Source: Lachnospiraceae bacterium (GTDB taxonomy: Bacteria; Bacillota; Clostridia; Lachnospirales; Lachnospiraceae). From it: a stretch of 64,000 nt of DNA. Location of the stretch: positions 23,481-87,480 of the forward strand of contig JAFTXG010000027.1 of the NCBI GenBank assembly GCA_017461725.1, in the 5' to 3' direction. Shown in pieces: positions 34,127-41,893 of the stretch. A model generated the notes under the pieces. That model was given only the letters and a program-made list of their open reading frames with translations, ran no database searches and was not told the origin of the DNA. Numbering within the stretch: the first letter of the stretch is position 1; every line of letters starts with the position of its first letter. Both the position numbers and the translations under genes were made by a program.

Positions 34127-35560
34127 TTACTCCTCCGTCCAAACCTCCACAGGAGAATTTGCATACCGCTTCTTAAAGATTTTTCTGCGGAACAGATACA
34201 CCGTGTACGCAGACCACAGGACAAAGAAAATCACACAGGCGATGACCGCATTTGTCGGCGATTTTGCCGCGAAGCTCAGCAAGAACAGCAGCGGCGCGAT
34301 CATGACCATGGCGGGGAAATTGGAGAGAATATACAGGCTGGAAGTCGGTGTCCGCAGGCCCGGATCGACCTCCTTCATGAGGATCACACCGTTGGAAGCG
34401 GTGCCGGTCATAGTACCAAAACTCATGAGAAAAAACTCGTGCTCGAAGCCCTTAAAGCACTCCTTGGCAACCAGGCGGATATAAACGTAGGTGATGACGG
34501 TTCCCACCAGGCTGAGGATCACAATGGGCAGGATGTAGTTTTTGATGTCATTGATCTCAATCGCCGCCACTCCCGCAACGATCATCAGGTCAAAGGCGAA
34601 ACCGGAGATTCGATCCATCTGATAGTTGTTGATATAGCCCCGGTGCATCAGATTGCGCTTGCGCAGCAGCTTGACCGCAACCTTGATCAGCATGGCTGCC
34701 AGAGAAGCCCACAGGAAATTGAAGCCCCATGCGATGCTGTTGGTGAAATCAGAGATAACACCCAGCAGACACATGAACCCGAAGGAAAGGGCATAGGCCA
34801 GCGCCACAAAGCCCGCCTGAATCGTGAATTTGTCCACGGATTCATTGTCAGGAATCTCCTCTCCATCTGAGTCCTGGTTTGCAGCCTCATCGGATAGGCA
34901 GCCCTCGCGCACATAGAGTTCTCCGCGTTTTTTGTGGATATTGATGTACAGGACGCCAAACACCGATGCCACCACAAAACCGATGGAGGCGAGGGACAGG
35001 CCAAAGCTGCCGTTGCCGGCGAACTGCGTCGCAGGTGTGTTGGTAAAATTGATATCCCAGCTGAGCGCATTTCCCGGCCCCTGACCAAAGGCCAGCGGCA
35101 GAATAAGACCGCAGATATAGGAGATAACGGTCTCCCCGTGCTGGGTCACCAGGAACAGAATCAGCGTGATGCCAAGACCTACGAACGCCTGCAGCATATA
35201 GGAACCTCCCTGCAGGGCGCCAAACTCGACGATCTGTGCGCGACTGGTCTTATGGGTGCTCTTTTCCGTCTTCAGCGTCATGGCCGCAAAGCCGATGGCT
35301 AAGCAATGGTAAGTAATGACCTGCATCAGACGATTGTCCACCAACACAAATCCCAGCTGTTTGGTGATGATATTTACCCCCAGAAGCACGGTACCTCCCA
35401 AAAGGGCGGAAGGGATCAGACACTTCCGAAACAGCGGAACGGTACGCCGAAGAATATTTCCCAGCATCAGAAACAGCAGCAAAAGTCCAAGCTGCACCAA
35501 AAATGCCCACACGGCATCATAATTTGCCAGCGTAAAATCCCAGCTCGATACATTGTTCAT
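34127..35560 (-). CDS. gltS: Sodium/glutamate symporter (GltS family)
   Basis: 477 residues, two inverted repeats of membrane helices. N-terminal region has FLMLGNILRRTVPLFRKCLIPSALLGG, and the reentrant loop motif GQGPGNALSW is conserved in GltS (substrate binding). The matching second-half loop reads SFGTMTGTASNGVIL. It imports glutamate with Na+. A longer charged loop (about 220-245, DEAANQDSDGEEIPDNES) joins the halves; family members are around 400 residues, so this is somewhat long. Transcribed away from the anion permease region; ACAGGAGG lies before ATG. Confidence 0.88.
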   Translation of the reverse strand: MNNVSSWDFTLANYDAVWAFLVQLGLLLLFLMLGNILRRTVPLFRKCLIPSALLGGTVLLGVNIITKQLGFVLVDNRLMQVITYHCLAIGFAAMTLKTEKSTHKTSRAQIVEFGALQGGSYMLQAFVGLGITLILFLVTQHGETVISYICGLILPLAFGQGPGNALSWDINFTNTPATQFAGNGSFGLSLASIGFVVASVFGVLYINIHKKRGELYVREGCLSDEAANQDSDGEEIPDNESVDKFTIQAGFVALAYALSFGFMCLLGVISDFTNSIAWGFNFLWASLAAMLIKVAVKLLRKRNLMHRGYINNYQMDRISGFAFDLMIVAGVAAIEINDIKNYILPIVILSLVGTVITYVYIRLVAKECFKGFEHEFFLMSFGTMTGTASNGVILMKEVDPGLRTPTSSLYILSNFPAMVMIAPLLFLLSFAAKSPTNAVIACVIFFVLWSAYTVYLFRRKIFKKRYANSPVEVWTEE

Positions 35561-35633
35561 AAAACACTCAACCTCCTGTTATGGAAATTTATCAAACGTA
35601 TAACCTCAGTCATTTCTGCAAATCCGGTATACA

Positions 35634-36854
35634 CTACAATCCCAAAAACTCGCCGTCTTCGCTCTCCCCGGTCATATTTTTAAAATGATGAAACATATTC
35701 ATATATTTCAGCGCATTGAACCGCTTGTCAGCCTTCAACTGATAGACCTTATCTCCACAATAAAAATTCAGTTTATTTCTGCCCAGAACCGTCACTACGC
35801 CCAGGTCGTCAAAGGTGAATACCTGCTGTTTCCCGTCCGCAAAATCAAACACCAGCCGGTCTCCGTAGAGGGACAGCTTCGCATTTTCTTCCAGCAGATT
35901 TTTTCTGTCGTAGAGAATGACCTCATACAGATTCACCGTATCCACATACATGGGCTTATCCAGATACTGAGTGTAATCCAGCTTATTCACAAAGTCACTC
36001 TGATAGTCATACCACTCTGCCACGAACCGGAAGGGAAACTCGCATCCCTCGCCCTTAAGCTCCTTGGTGGGCAGATAACGGACCCTGCACCCACACTGCT
36101 TACACTGGATGATATCGTCGTGGCTCTCAAACCGGGAGAGGCCGCACTCGGGGCAGACATAAACCACACGCTCCAGATACTCGGCCAGCTTTTTATGACG
36201 AAAGATGCCGGAGACCTTCGCCTCGTTGACATCCAGGCCATCCCTGATCAGCGCGTAAAGCTCATCGTCGGACATGGTCTTATACTCCTCCGGCTCCACC
36301 ACCCGGGTGACACCGGCCCGCATCTTGCCTTTTCGCACCACATCAGTCCAGCGGGGCTGCACACCGTAGCCATCCTCGATCCGAAAGATCAGAAGGGGCA
36401 GCTTCAGCGCTCTCACCAGCTTGACGATGGAAGGCTTTATGTAGACGGTCCTGCCGCTGTAGGTCCGGTTCCCCTCCGGAGCCACCGCAATGGTGCCGCC
36501 CTCTCTGGCGATCCGCGCGCAGTTCATGACCGCCTGCACATCGGTGGTCTGCTTCTTGATCGGGATCGGCGCGATGGCATAACTCAATAATCGGGAAATC
36601 CAGCCGTTGGAAAAAATATCCTCGGTCGCCACATAATAAATCGGTCCCTTAAAGGCCATCCCCACAAAAAACTGATCAAACACCGTCTGATGATTCAGAA
36701 CGATCAGATAGTTTCGGTCTCCCTGCCCCTTGAATCGCTCGACCTTCACGCCATATCTCAACACCGTGTAGGGATGAAGCACCAGACGGGCCAGCTCAGT
36801 GATCACCCGGTGGCGGAGTTTCATCCATTTTTTACGTTTCTTTCTCTGTGTCAT
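35634..36854 (-). CDS. PlsC-type acyltransferase fused to a zinc ribbon and a PH-like domain
   Basis: 406 residues. Residues about 45-210: 1-acyl-glycerol-3-phosphate acyltransferase fold with NHQTVFD (the HX4D catalytic pair) and PEGNRT (acceptor motif). Residues about 235-270: zinc ribbon with CPECG and CKQCG. The C-terminal 130 residues are beta-rich (KLSLYGDRLVFDFADGKQQVF and YCGDKVYQLKADKRFN) and look PH-like. No membrane helix is clear. Such a composite acyltransferase probably works in phospholipid synthesis at the membrane face, with the extra domains setting location or target. GGAGG lies five bases before the second of two ATG codons, used here. Confidence 0.8.
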   Translation of the reverse strand: MTQRKKRKKWMKLRHRVITELARLVLHPYTVLRYGVKVERFKGQGDRNYLIVLNHQTVFDQFFVGMAFKGPIYYVATEDIFSNGWISRLLSYAIAPIPIKKQTTDVQAVMNCARIAREGGTIAVAPEGNRTYSGRTVYIKPSIVKLVRALKLPLLIFRIEDGYGVQPRWTDVVRKGKMRAGVTRVVEPEEYKTMSDDELYALIRDGLDVNEAKVSGIFRHKKLAEYLERVVYVCPECGLSRFESHDDIIQCKQCGCRVRYLPTKELKGEGCEFPFRFVAEWYDYQSDFVNKLDYTQYLDKPMYVDTVNLYEVILYDRKNLLEENAKLSLYGDRLVFDFADGKQQVFTFDDLGVVTVLGRNKLNFYCGDKVYQLKADKRFNALKYMNMFHHFKNMTGESEDGEFLGL

Positions 36855-36965
36855 CATACCCTCCGTCGAACATTGTCAACTAATGTATCTATTTTAAATT
36901 TGTTTGATACTGTTTGTCAATGAAAGAATTGTGACGATTCCGTGTTTTGGGCAAAATTCTTTTAT

Positions 36966-37082
36966 ATGAAACAGTGCGGCAGCCAGATCACTGCCTTAAG
37001 AAAAGCAAAAGGCCCGACCCAGAGTCAACTGGGAGAGCGAATTAGCCTCTCTTTCCAGGACGATTGCACAGGGAATTTCTGA
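36966..37082 (+). pseudogene. Truncated XRE-family helix-turn-helix gene
   Basis: The frame starts MKQCGSQITALRKAKGPTQS and goes on to QLGERIS, the first two helices of an XRE/Cro-type DNA-binding domain. The recognition helix and the rest are lost: the frame turns into unrelated sequence and stops after 38 codons. Some homologous-looking sequence may continue in another frame up to about 37180, so a frameshift is possible. No ribosome site is apparent. Confidence 0.6.
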
Positions 37083-37215
37083 AAGAAAAATATCCAGCGA
37101 GATACAGCGAGCTGATATTATCCTGTGAACTGTGGTCATATCTTGCAGATGTGAACGAGCAGGCGCAGGTAATACGCTGTTCATCTTAATCGTTTACTGA
37201 TTCGGGTGTTCTTTA

Positions 37216-38988
37216 CTATTTCGCGTCTACTTCGGTAGATGCCCGATAGCTATACAACATACCAGTGAACGGAGGAATTGTTTTTATCAGTGATTTCTTG
37301 ATAGACTTAGGTGTTTTGCCGCCAAACAATTCCCAATCCGTATTCAGTAGCATAGTGACTTTTCCGTCCTGTTCCGGTGCAATAGTAGCTTCTTTAGCAG
37401 AGAAATTGAAAAGAGCCAGCAAGGTCTGCTTTCCGTCGGTTCGGGTATAGCCAAAGATACACTTGTTATCGCTCTTGCAATCCACCCATTTGAAACCGTC
37501 ATAGGTATGATCCATTTTCCAGATAACTTTCTTTTTCAGATATAAATTGTTCAGTTCTCCGATATAGTGATGGAAAGAATCATGCGCAGGCATTTTCAGC
37601 AAATCCCAATCTGATTCACGCTTCTCATCCCATTCTCTGAACATGGCAAGCTCATTGCCCATGAAGTTCAGTTTCTTTCCAGGATGGGTCATCATGTAGA
37701 GGTACAAAAGCCTTGCCTGAGCGAATTTATCCGTATAGCTGCCGTTAAGTTTATCAATAATAGTTTTCTTTCCATGAACAACTTCATCGTGTGAGAATGG
37801 CAGAATATAGCGCTCATTATACGCATAGAAAATGGAGAATGTTATCTTATCCTGCATATAAGCACGGTCATAAGGATGACACTCAAAATATTTCAGAGTA
37901 TCGTGCATCCATCCTAAATCCCATTTATAGTCGAAACCAAGTCCACCATCTTCCACATCCCTTGTTACACCGGGATAAGATGTGGAATCCTCTGCAATGA
38001 GCATAGCCGTAGGATGAAGCGCATGAAGTCCTTTGTTCATTGCTTTGAGGAAATTAATTGTAACGCCATTTTCACCACGTTTCTCATCTCCCTGCCAGTA
38101 AATCAGACGGCTTACCGCATCCATTCGAAGTCCATCAAAGTGGTATTCTTTGAGCCAATAGTTTGCGGCTGACTGGAGAAAACAAGCAACTTCTCTACGG
38201 GAATGGATGAAGTTATAACTTCCCCATTCACTTTTTCCTACATCTTTGTGAGGGTATTCATAAAGAGTAGTTCCATCATATTCTTTCAAGCCATAGGCAT
38301 CCACAGCAAAATGGACGGGTACGAAGTCCATGATTGTACCGATACCAGCGTTATGGAGTTTGTCAATTAGTTCCATTAACTGTGTGGCAGTTCCGTATCT
38401 GGATGTAGGAGCAAAGAATCCAGTATTCTGATAGCCCCAGCTTCCGTCAAAGGGATGCTCTGATAGGGGCATAAACTCCACATAGTTATAGCCGTATTCT
38501 TTCAGATATGCTATCAGCTCGTCAGCAATTTCGTTATACGAATACCACTTATCACCTTTCATTTTCCATGAGCCTAAGTGCAATTCGTAAATATTCAGCG
38601 GCTTATCATAAGCACGGGTGCGTTTCTTCATCCATTTTTCATCGTTAAAGGTGTATTCGGATAAATCACGGATGACAGAACAAGCTCCGGGACGAAGCTC
38701 CATTCCGAAACCGTAAGGATCGCAATGTTCGACACGGCCGTTCTGACCATAGATTACATATTTGTACATCTGTCCCGCTTTGGCATCCTTGGAGAAGCCT
38801 ACCCAAACACCACTCTGATGAAGTTGCTCCATAGGCTGTTCTTGCCATCCATTAAACTCTCCTACAACGTAAATTCGTTGCGCATTGGGAGCATAAGTAC
38901 GGAACACAACCCCTCCATCTTCCAGATGTGCTCCAAAGTATTCGTATGCATCAAAGGCTTCGCCCATATAGAATTTTTGAAGATTCAT
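37216..38988 (-). CDS. glgB: 1,4-alpha-glucan branching enzyme (GH13)
   Basis: 590 residues. N-terminal CBM48 (about 20-110, VVFRTYAPNAQRIYVVGEFNGW), then the GH13 barrel: nucleophile Asp in GLRMDAVSRL, acid/base Glu in LIAEDSTSYP, and PFSHDEVVHGK with the third Asp; C-terminal beta domain. It makes alpha-1,6 branches in glycogen. No other glycogen gene is near, which is unusual. Base composition is visibly AT-richer than in neighbours, as is the divergent TetR gene, pointing to joint acquisition. GAGG six bases before ATG supports the start at 38988. The gene ends near a degenerate XRE remnant. Confidence 0.93.
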   Translation of the reverse strand: MNLQKFYMGEAFDAYEYFGAHLEDGGVVFRTYAPNAQRIYVVGEFNGWQEQPMEQLHQSGVWVGFSKDAKAGQMYKYVIYGQNGRVEHCDPYGFGMELRPGACSVIRDLSEYTFNDEKWMKKRTRAYDKPLNIYELHLGSWKMKGDKWYSYNEIADELIAYLKEYGYNYVEFMPLSEHPFDGSWGYQNTGFFAPTSRYGTATQLMELIDKLHNAGIGTIMDFVPVHFAVDAYGLKEYDGTTLYEYPHKDVGKSEWGSYNFIHSRREVACFLQSAANYWLKEYHFDGLRMDAVSRLIYWQGDEKRGENGVTINFLKAMNKGLHALHPTAMLIAEDSTSYPGVTRDVEDGGLGFDYKWDLGWMHDTLKYFECHPYDRAYMQDKITFSIFYAYNERYILPFSHDEVVHGKKTIIDKLNGSYTDKFAQARLLYLYMMTHPGKKLNFMGNELAMFREWDEKRESDWDLLKMPAHDSFHHYIGELNNLYLKKKVIWKMDHTYDGFKWVDCKSDNKCIFGYTRTDGKQTLLALFNFSAKEATIAPEQDGKVTMLLNTDWELFGGKTPKSIKKSLIKTIPPFTGMLYSYRASTEVDAK

Positions 38989-39003
38989 AAGAAACCTCTT
39001 TCT

Positions 39004-39092
39004 GACACAGTTGTGTCGTTTGTTCTTTTGTGCTATCATAGCAAGAGAAAAAAAAAGATTTCAATAAACTGGATGCAACTGACACACTCAGT
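39004..39092. promoter_or_regulatory. Divergent glgB/TetR control region with three palindromes
   Basis: GACACA-GT-TGTGTC (39004-39017), TGCTAT-C-ATAGCA (39031-39043) and ACTGA-CACAC-TCAGT (39078-39092) lie between glgB and the TetR gene. The middle one overlaps a likely -10 of glgB (TATGAT on the minus strand, with TTGAAA 18 bp upstream). They are candidate TetR operators. Confidence 0.55.
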
Positions 39093-39111
39093 GGAAAAGT
39101 GGGGCGGATTT

Positions 39112-39645
39112 ATGTACTTCAAACAGAAAAATAAAACAGCGATTCGCAGTCAGCACATGATATCAGATGCTTTGTTCAGTCTGATGAAAAGAAAACCATT
39201 TCGTCAGATTTCTGTGACAGAAATCTGTGAAGAAGCTGCCATCGGGCGAAAAACTTTCTATCGTAATTTTGAACTGAGAGAAGATGTAATTGATTTTCAA
39301 CTTGATTTGATGTGTGAGGATTATAAAAAAGAACTTATACCATTACCATTGGAACAATATTTACATCATCATTTTGCTTATATTCAGAAAAACGCAGATT
39401 ATTTTATTGCATTATACAAAAATGGACTTTCCTCATTAGCGAATGAAAAATTTTCAGTCCTGCTACCTGATACCATGCCCGTTTGGTCAGATAATCCGAT
39501 CGAACAAGAGTATCGCAGTGCATACATCGTTGCAGGTATAGAAGCTATTCAGCGTATCTGGATAAGCCGAGGCTGTACAGAAAGTATTGAGGAAGTAGTT
39601 CAGATTGCATCAAAGGCACAAGATAGACAGATTCCAGTAAGATAA
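39112..39645 (+). CDS. TetR-family transcriptional regulator
   Basis: 177 residues. N-terminal TetR helix-turn-helix (about 12-60): RSQHMISDALFSLMKRKPFRQI, then VTEICEEAAIGRKTFYRNF. The C-terminal ligand domain is typical of short AcrR-like or DhaS-like regulators: YFIALYKNGLSSLANEKF and a Trp-containing C-terminus WISRGCTESIEEVV. AT-rich codon use, as in glgB. The divergent layout and palindromes between them suggest that it controls glgB. The start follows GGGGCGGATTT; an earlier in-frame ATG at 39073 lacks a ribosome site. A terminator follows directly. Confidence 0.85.
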   Translation: MYFKQKNKTAIRSQHMISDALFSLMKRKPFRQISVTEICEEAAIGRKTFYRNFELREDVIDFQLDLMCEDYKKELIPLPLEQYLHHHFAYIQKNADYFIALYKNGLSSLANEKFSVLLPDTMPVWSDNPIEQEYRSAYIVAGIEAIQRIWISRGCTESIEEVVQIASKAQDRQIPVR

Positions 39646-39646
39646 A

Positions 39647-39693
39647 AAGAACCACGGCGTTTGCTCTAAATGAGCGTTTCAGCCGTGGTTTTT
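39647..39693 (+). terminator. TetR gene terminator
   Basis: AACCACGGC and GCCGTGGTT form the stem, followed by TTTTT. Confidence 0.82.
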
Positions 39694-39771
39694 GCACATC
39701 GATAATCTCAAATTTCAATAGTACAACAATCTATTTCTTCTTTTTCCCTCTTTGAGGAGTGTGGCTTTTCA

Positions 39772-41007
39772 TCAGTTCAGACTTCTACATGATACGGACA
39801 AGCCATTTTCCTCCAGCCATCTCACCGCCATATAGGCATAGACCGCCGCTCCACGGCTGAGCACCGAATCGTCGAACTCCGCCTTGGGGTGATGCTGGGG
39901 ATAGATGGCACCTTCTCTGGAATTCCCCGCGCCGAGGAACATGCCGATGGTGGGCACCTCGCAGGACACATAGGCGAAGTCCTCGCTTCCGCCGGCGACC
40001 TTCGGTGTGTCATTAACTGGAGGAATCACTGCATGCTCCAGCAGTTCTGTCATATATTTCCTTGCCGCCGCAGCCATATCGTGATCGGCGATCATGGGTG
40101 GGCAGGACTTTGCGAAAGAAACCTCTGCCGTGGCGCGGAAAGTCTTCGCCACACTCTCGCTGATCTCGGTGATTCGCCGCTTTGCAAACTCCACCATTTT
40201 CTGATCTCCGGTGCGGATGGTGCCGTACATCTCCGCCTGATCGGCAATGATGTTGCTGGCCTTTCCCGCCTGGAAAATGCCCGGGGTAATCACCAGAAAC
40301 TCTCCCGCGGGCACTTCTCTGGCATGGATTTCCTGCAGGGCGATGCAGATATGGGACATCACATTGATGGGGTCAACAGACAGATGGGGCATCGCGCCAT
40401 GACCACCCTTTCCGTTCACAATAATGTGAAACTCGTCGCTGGATGAGGTTCCGGTCCCGCCCTCGGGAACCCGAAGGAAACCAACCGGCAGCGGAACGCC
40501 GGTGGTCACATGGAGGGTCATGGCCGCGTCCACATGGGGATTCTCCAAAACACCTGCCTCGATCATATCGTGAGAACCGGCAAATATCTCCTCCGCCGGC
40601 TGGAACATCAGCTTGACCTGACCACAAAGCTCACCTTCATGTGCCTTAAGCACTTTCGCTGCGCCCAGAAGCATGGCTGTGTGCATATCGTGTCCGCAGC
40701 CGTGCATATACCCTTCACACTGGGAAACGTAGTCGATCTCCGCCTCCTCAGTGATCGGAAGTGCATCCATATCCGCACGCAGCAGGATAGTCCGCTTTCC
40801 CGGCTTTCCGAGCAACACCACCAGACCGCACTTTCCGCAGTCTGCGGGCTCACAGCCCATCTCAATCAGCTTTTCTTTTACAAATCCTTTGGTAAACTCC
40901 AGTTCAAAACCGACCTCGGGGTGGCGGTGAAGGTTCCGTCTCCACTGCACCAGCTCCTCCTGCAACTGTCCAGTCTCTTTCAGTATCTGATCCTTCCAGA
41001 TTTTCAT
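39772..41007 (-). CDS. M20-family amidohydrolase (hippurate/N-acyl amino acid hydrolase-like)
   Basis: 411 residues. Zinc-binding words: CGHDMHTAMLLGAA and FQPAEEIFAGSHDMI, with HPEVGFELEFTK near the start and GGSEDFAYVSCEVP near the end; the dimerisation domain is in the middle (about 185-300). Members remove acyl groups from N-acyl amino acids, indole-3-acetyl amino acids or hippurate; the substrate is unknown. AAGGAGCATGCTTAC precedes ATG. It is followed by an esterase remnant (41088-41180 lies upstream) and seems to be a single-gene unit. Confidence 0.9.
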   Translation of the reverse strand: MKIWKDQILKETGQLQEELVQWRRNLHRHPEVGFELEFTKGFVKEKLIEMGCEPADCGKCGLVVLLGKPGKRTILLRADMDALPITEEAEIDYVSQCEGYMHGCGHDMHTAMLLGAAKVLKAHEGELCGQVKLMFQPAEEIFAGSHDMIEAGVLENPHVDAAMTLHVTTGVPLPVGFLRVPEGGTGTSSSDEFHIIVNGKGGHGAMPHLSVDPINVMSHICIALQEIHAREVPAGEFLVITPGIFQAGKASNIIADQAEMYGTIRTGDQKMVEFAKRRITEISESVAKTFRATAEVSFAKSCPPMIADHDMAAAARKYMTELLEHAVIPPVNDTPKVAGGSEDFAYVSCEVPTIGMFLGAGNSREGAIYPQHHPKAEFDDSVLSRGAAVYAYMAVRWLEENGLSVSCRSLN

Positions 41008-41087
41008 GTAAGCATGCTCCTTGTTATTCCTGTGATCTTCCTACATCGAGTACAATTGCTCTCAACACGCAATCTCCGCCCGGATAT

Positions 41088-41180
41088 TCACGCTTTGATC
41101 ATGTGGTACAGCTCGGGCGCGATCTGCTTATCCCAGTATTCCCAGTTATGCGCTCCGTCACCCTCCTCAAAGCAAAAATT
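41088..41180 (-). pseudogene. Remnant: C-terminus of an esterase
   Basis: In frame the minus strand reads FCFEEGDGAHNWEYWDKQ and then IAPELYHMIKA with a stop. DGAHNWEYWD is the C-terminal catalytic-His region of putative tributyrin/feruloyl-type esterases (GxHxWxxWD). Everything upstream is missing because the NUDIX gene's stop codon abuts it, so a deletion joined the two genes. Confidence 0.65.
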
Positions 41181-41735
41181 TCATTCGATCATTTTTTGAA
41201 TCAATTTGCGATACACCCGCTCCACCATCCATGGCTCGGTGCTGGCCTTCAGCGCATCCTCAAACGTAAACCAGGCCACTCCGCTGTTCTCATCCGGTTT
41301 CATCCGCAATTCATCGCTCTCCTCGGCCTCCATCAGATAAGTCACATTGTAATGGAGATGGGACGAGACATATTTCCCACGCTTTTCGTGACCATTCACC
41401 GTGAGAATTTCCAAGGAAAAAGGCTCATCACTGACCGGCCGAATATGCTCGATCCCAGTCTCCTCCCTCGCCTCCCTGAGGGCAACCGCCAGCAAGTCCT
41501 CCTCGCCGTCGGCATGTCCGCCGGTCCAGGACCAGGAGTTGTAGATGTTGTGATAGACCATCAGCACTTTGGTCCGGGCAGGATTCACGATCCAGGCCGA
41601 GGCAGTAAAATGGGCCGTGGTGTTGGTGCGGTGGAATGGGGTCTCACCATGTGCAAAAAAAGCCAGCATCCGAGACAGATCGGCAGTCTCCTGATCGTTG
41701 ATCGGGACATATTTTTTTAGTTCATCCATCAACAT
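41181..41735 (-). CDS. NUDIX hydrolase
   Basis: 184 residues. The NUDIX box is complete: GGHADGEEDLLAVALREAREE, followed by TGI. Before it comes HFTASAWIVNPARTKVLMVYH with WSWTGGHADG. NUDIX enzymes hydrolyse nucleoside diphosphates linked to other groups, or isopentenyl diphosphate isomerisation-like reactions; no substrate is indicated. The C-terminal region SGVAWFTFEDALKAS is common in the NrtR-free class. GGAGGG six bases before the chosen ATG; an earlier ATG (41756) has none. Its stop codon is fused to the esterase remnant. Confidence 0.88.
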   Translation of the reverse strand: MLMDELKKYVPINDQETADLSRMLAFFAHGETPFHRTNTTAHFTASAWIVNPARTKVLMVYHNIYNSWSWTGGHADGEEDLLAVALREAREETGIEHIRPVSDEPFSLEILTVNGHEKRGKYVSSHLHYNVTYLMEAEESDELRMKPDENSGVAWFTFEDALKASTEPWMVERVYRKLIQKMIE

Positions 41736-41849
41736 GGGGGTCCCTCCATTCCTCATTTTTCTGATCAGCGTCTATCTTCTTCGCAGTTTCATCGGCTATA
41801 AACTCCCTATAGTCTAGATTATACCGAATATTTACGGGAATTCAAGCAC

Positions 41850-41880
41850 AAAAAGGCCGGTGCATCGCGCACCGGCCTTG
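41850..41880 (-). terminator. ppdK terminator
   Basis: AAGGCCGGTGC and GCACCGGCCTT, 5-nt loop, with a TTTTT tail on the minus strand, 14 bp behind the ppdK stop. Confidence 0.9.
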
Positions 41881-41893
41881 ATAAAAACATGAA

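Noticed and set aside
36996..37184. Minus-strand ORF of 62 codons beside glgB
   Set aside because: It is antisense to the truncated XRE gene, whose plus-strand translation matches a known domain.
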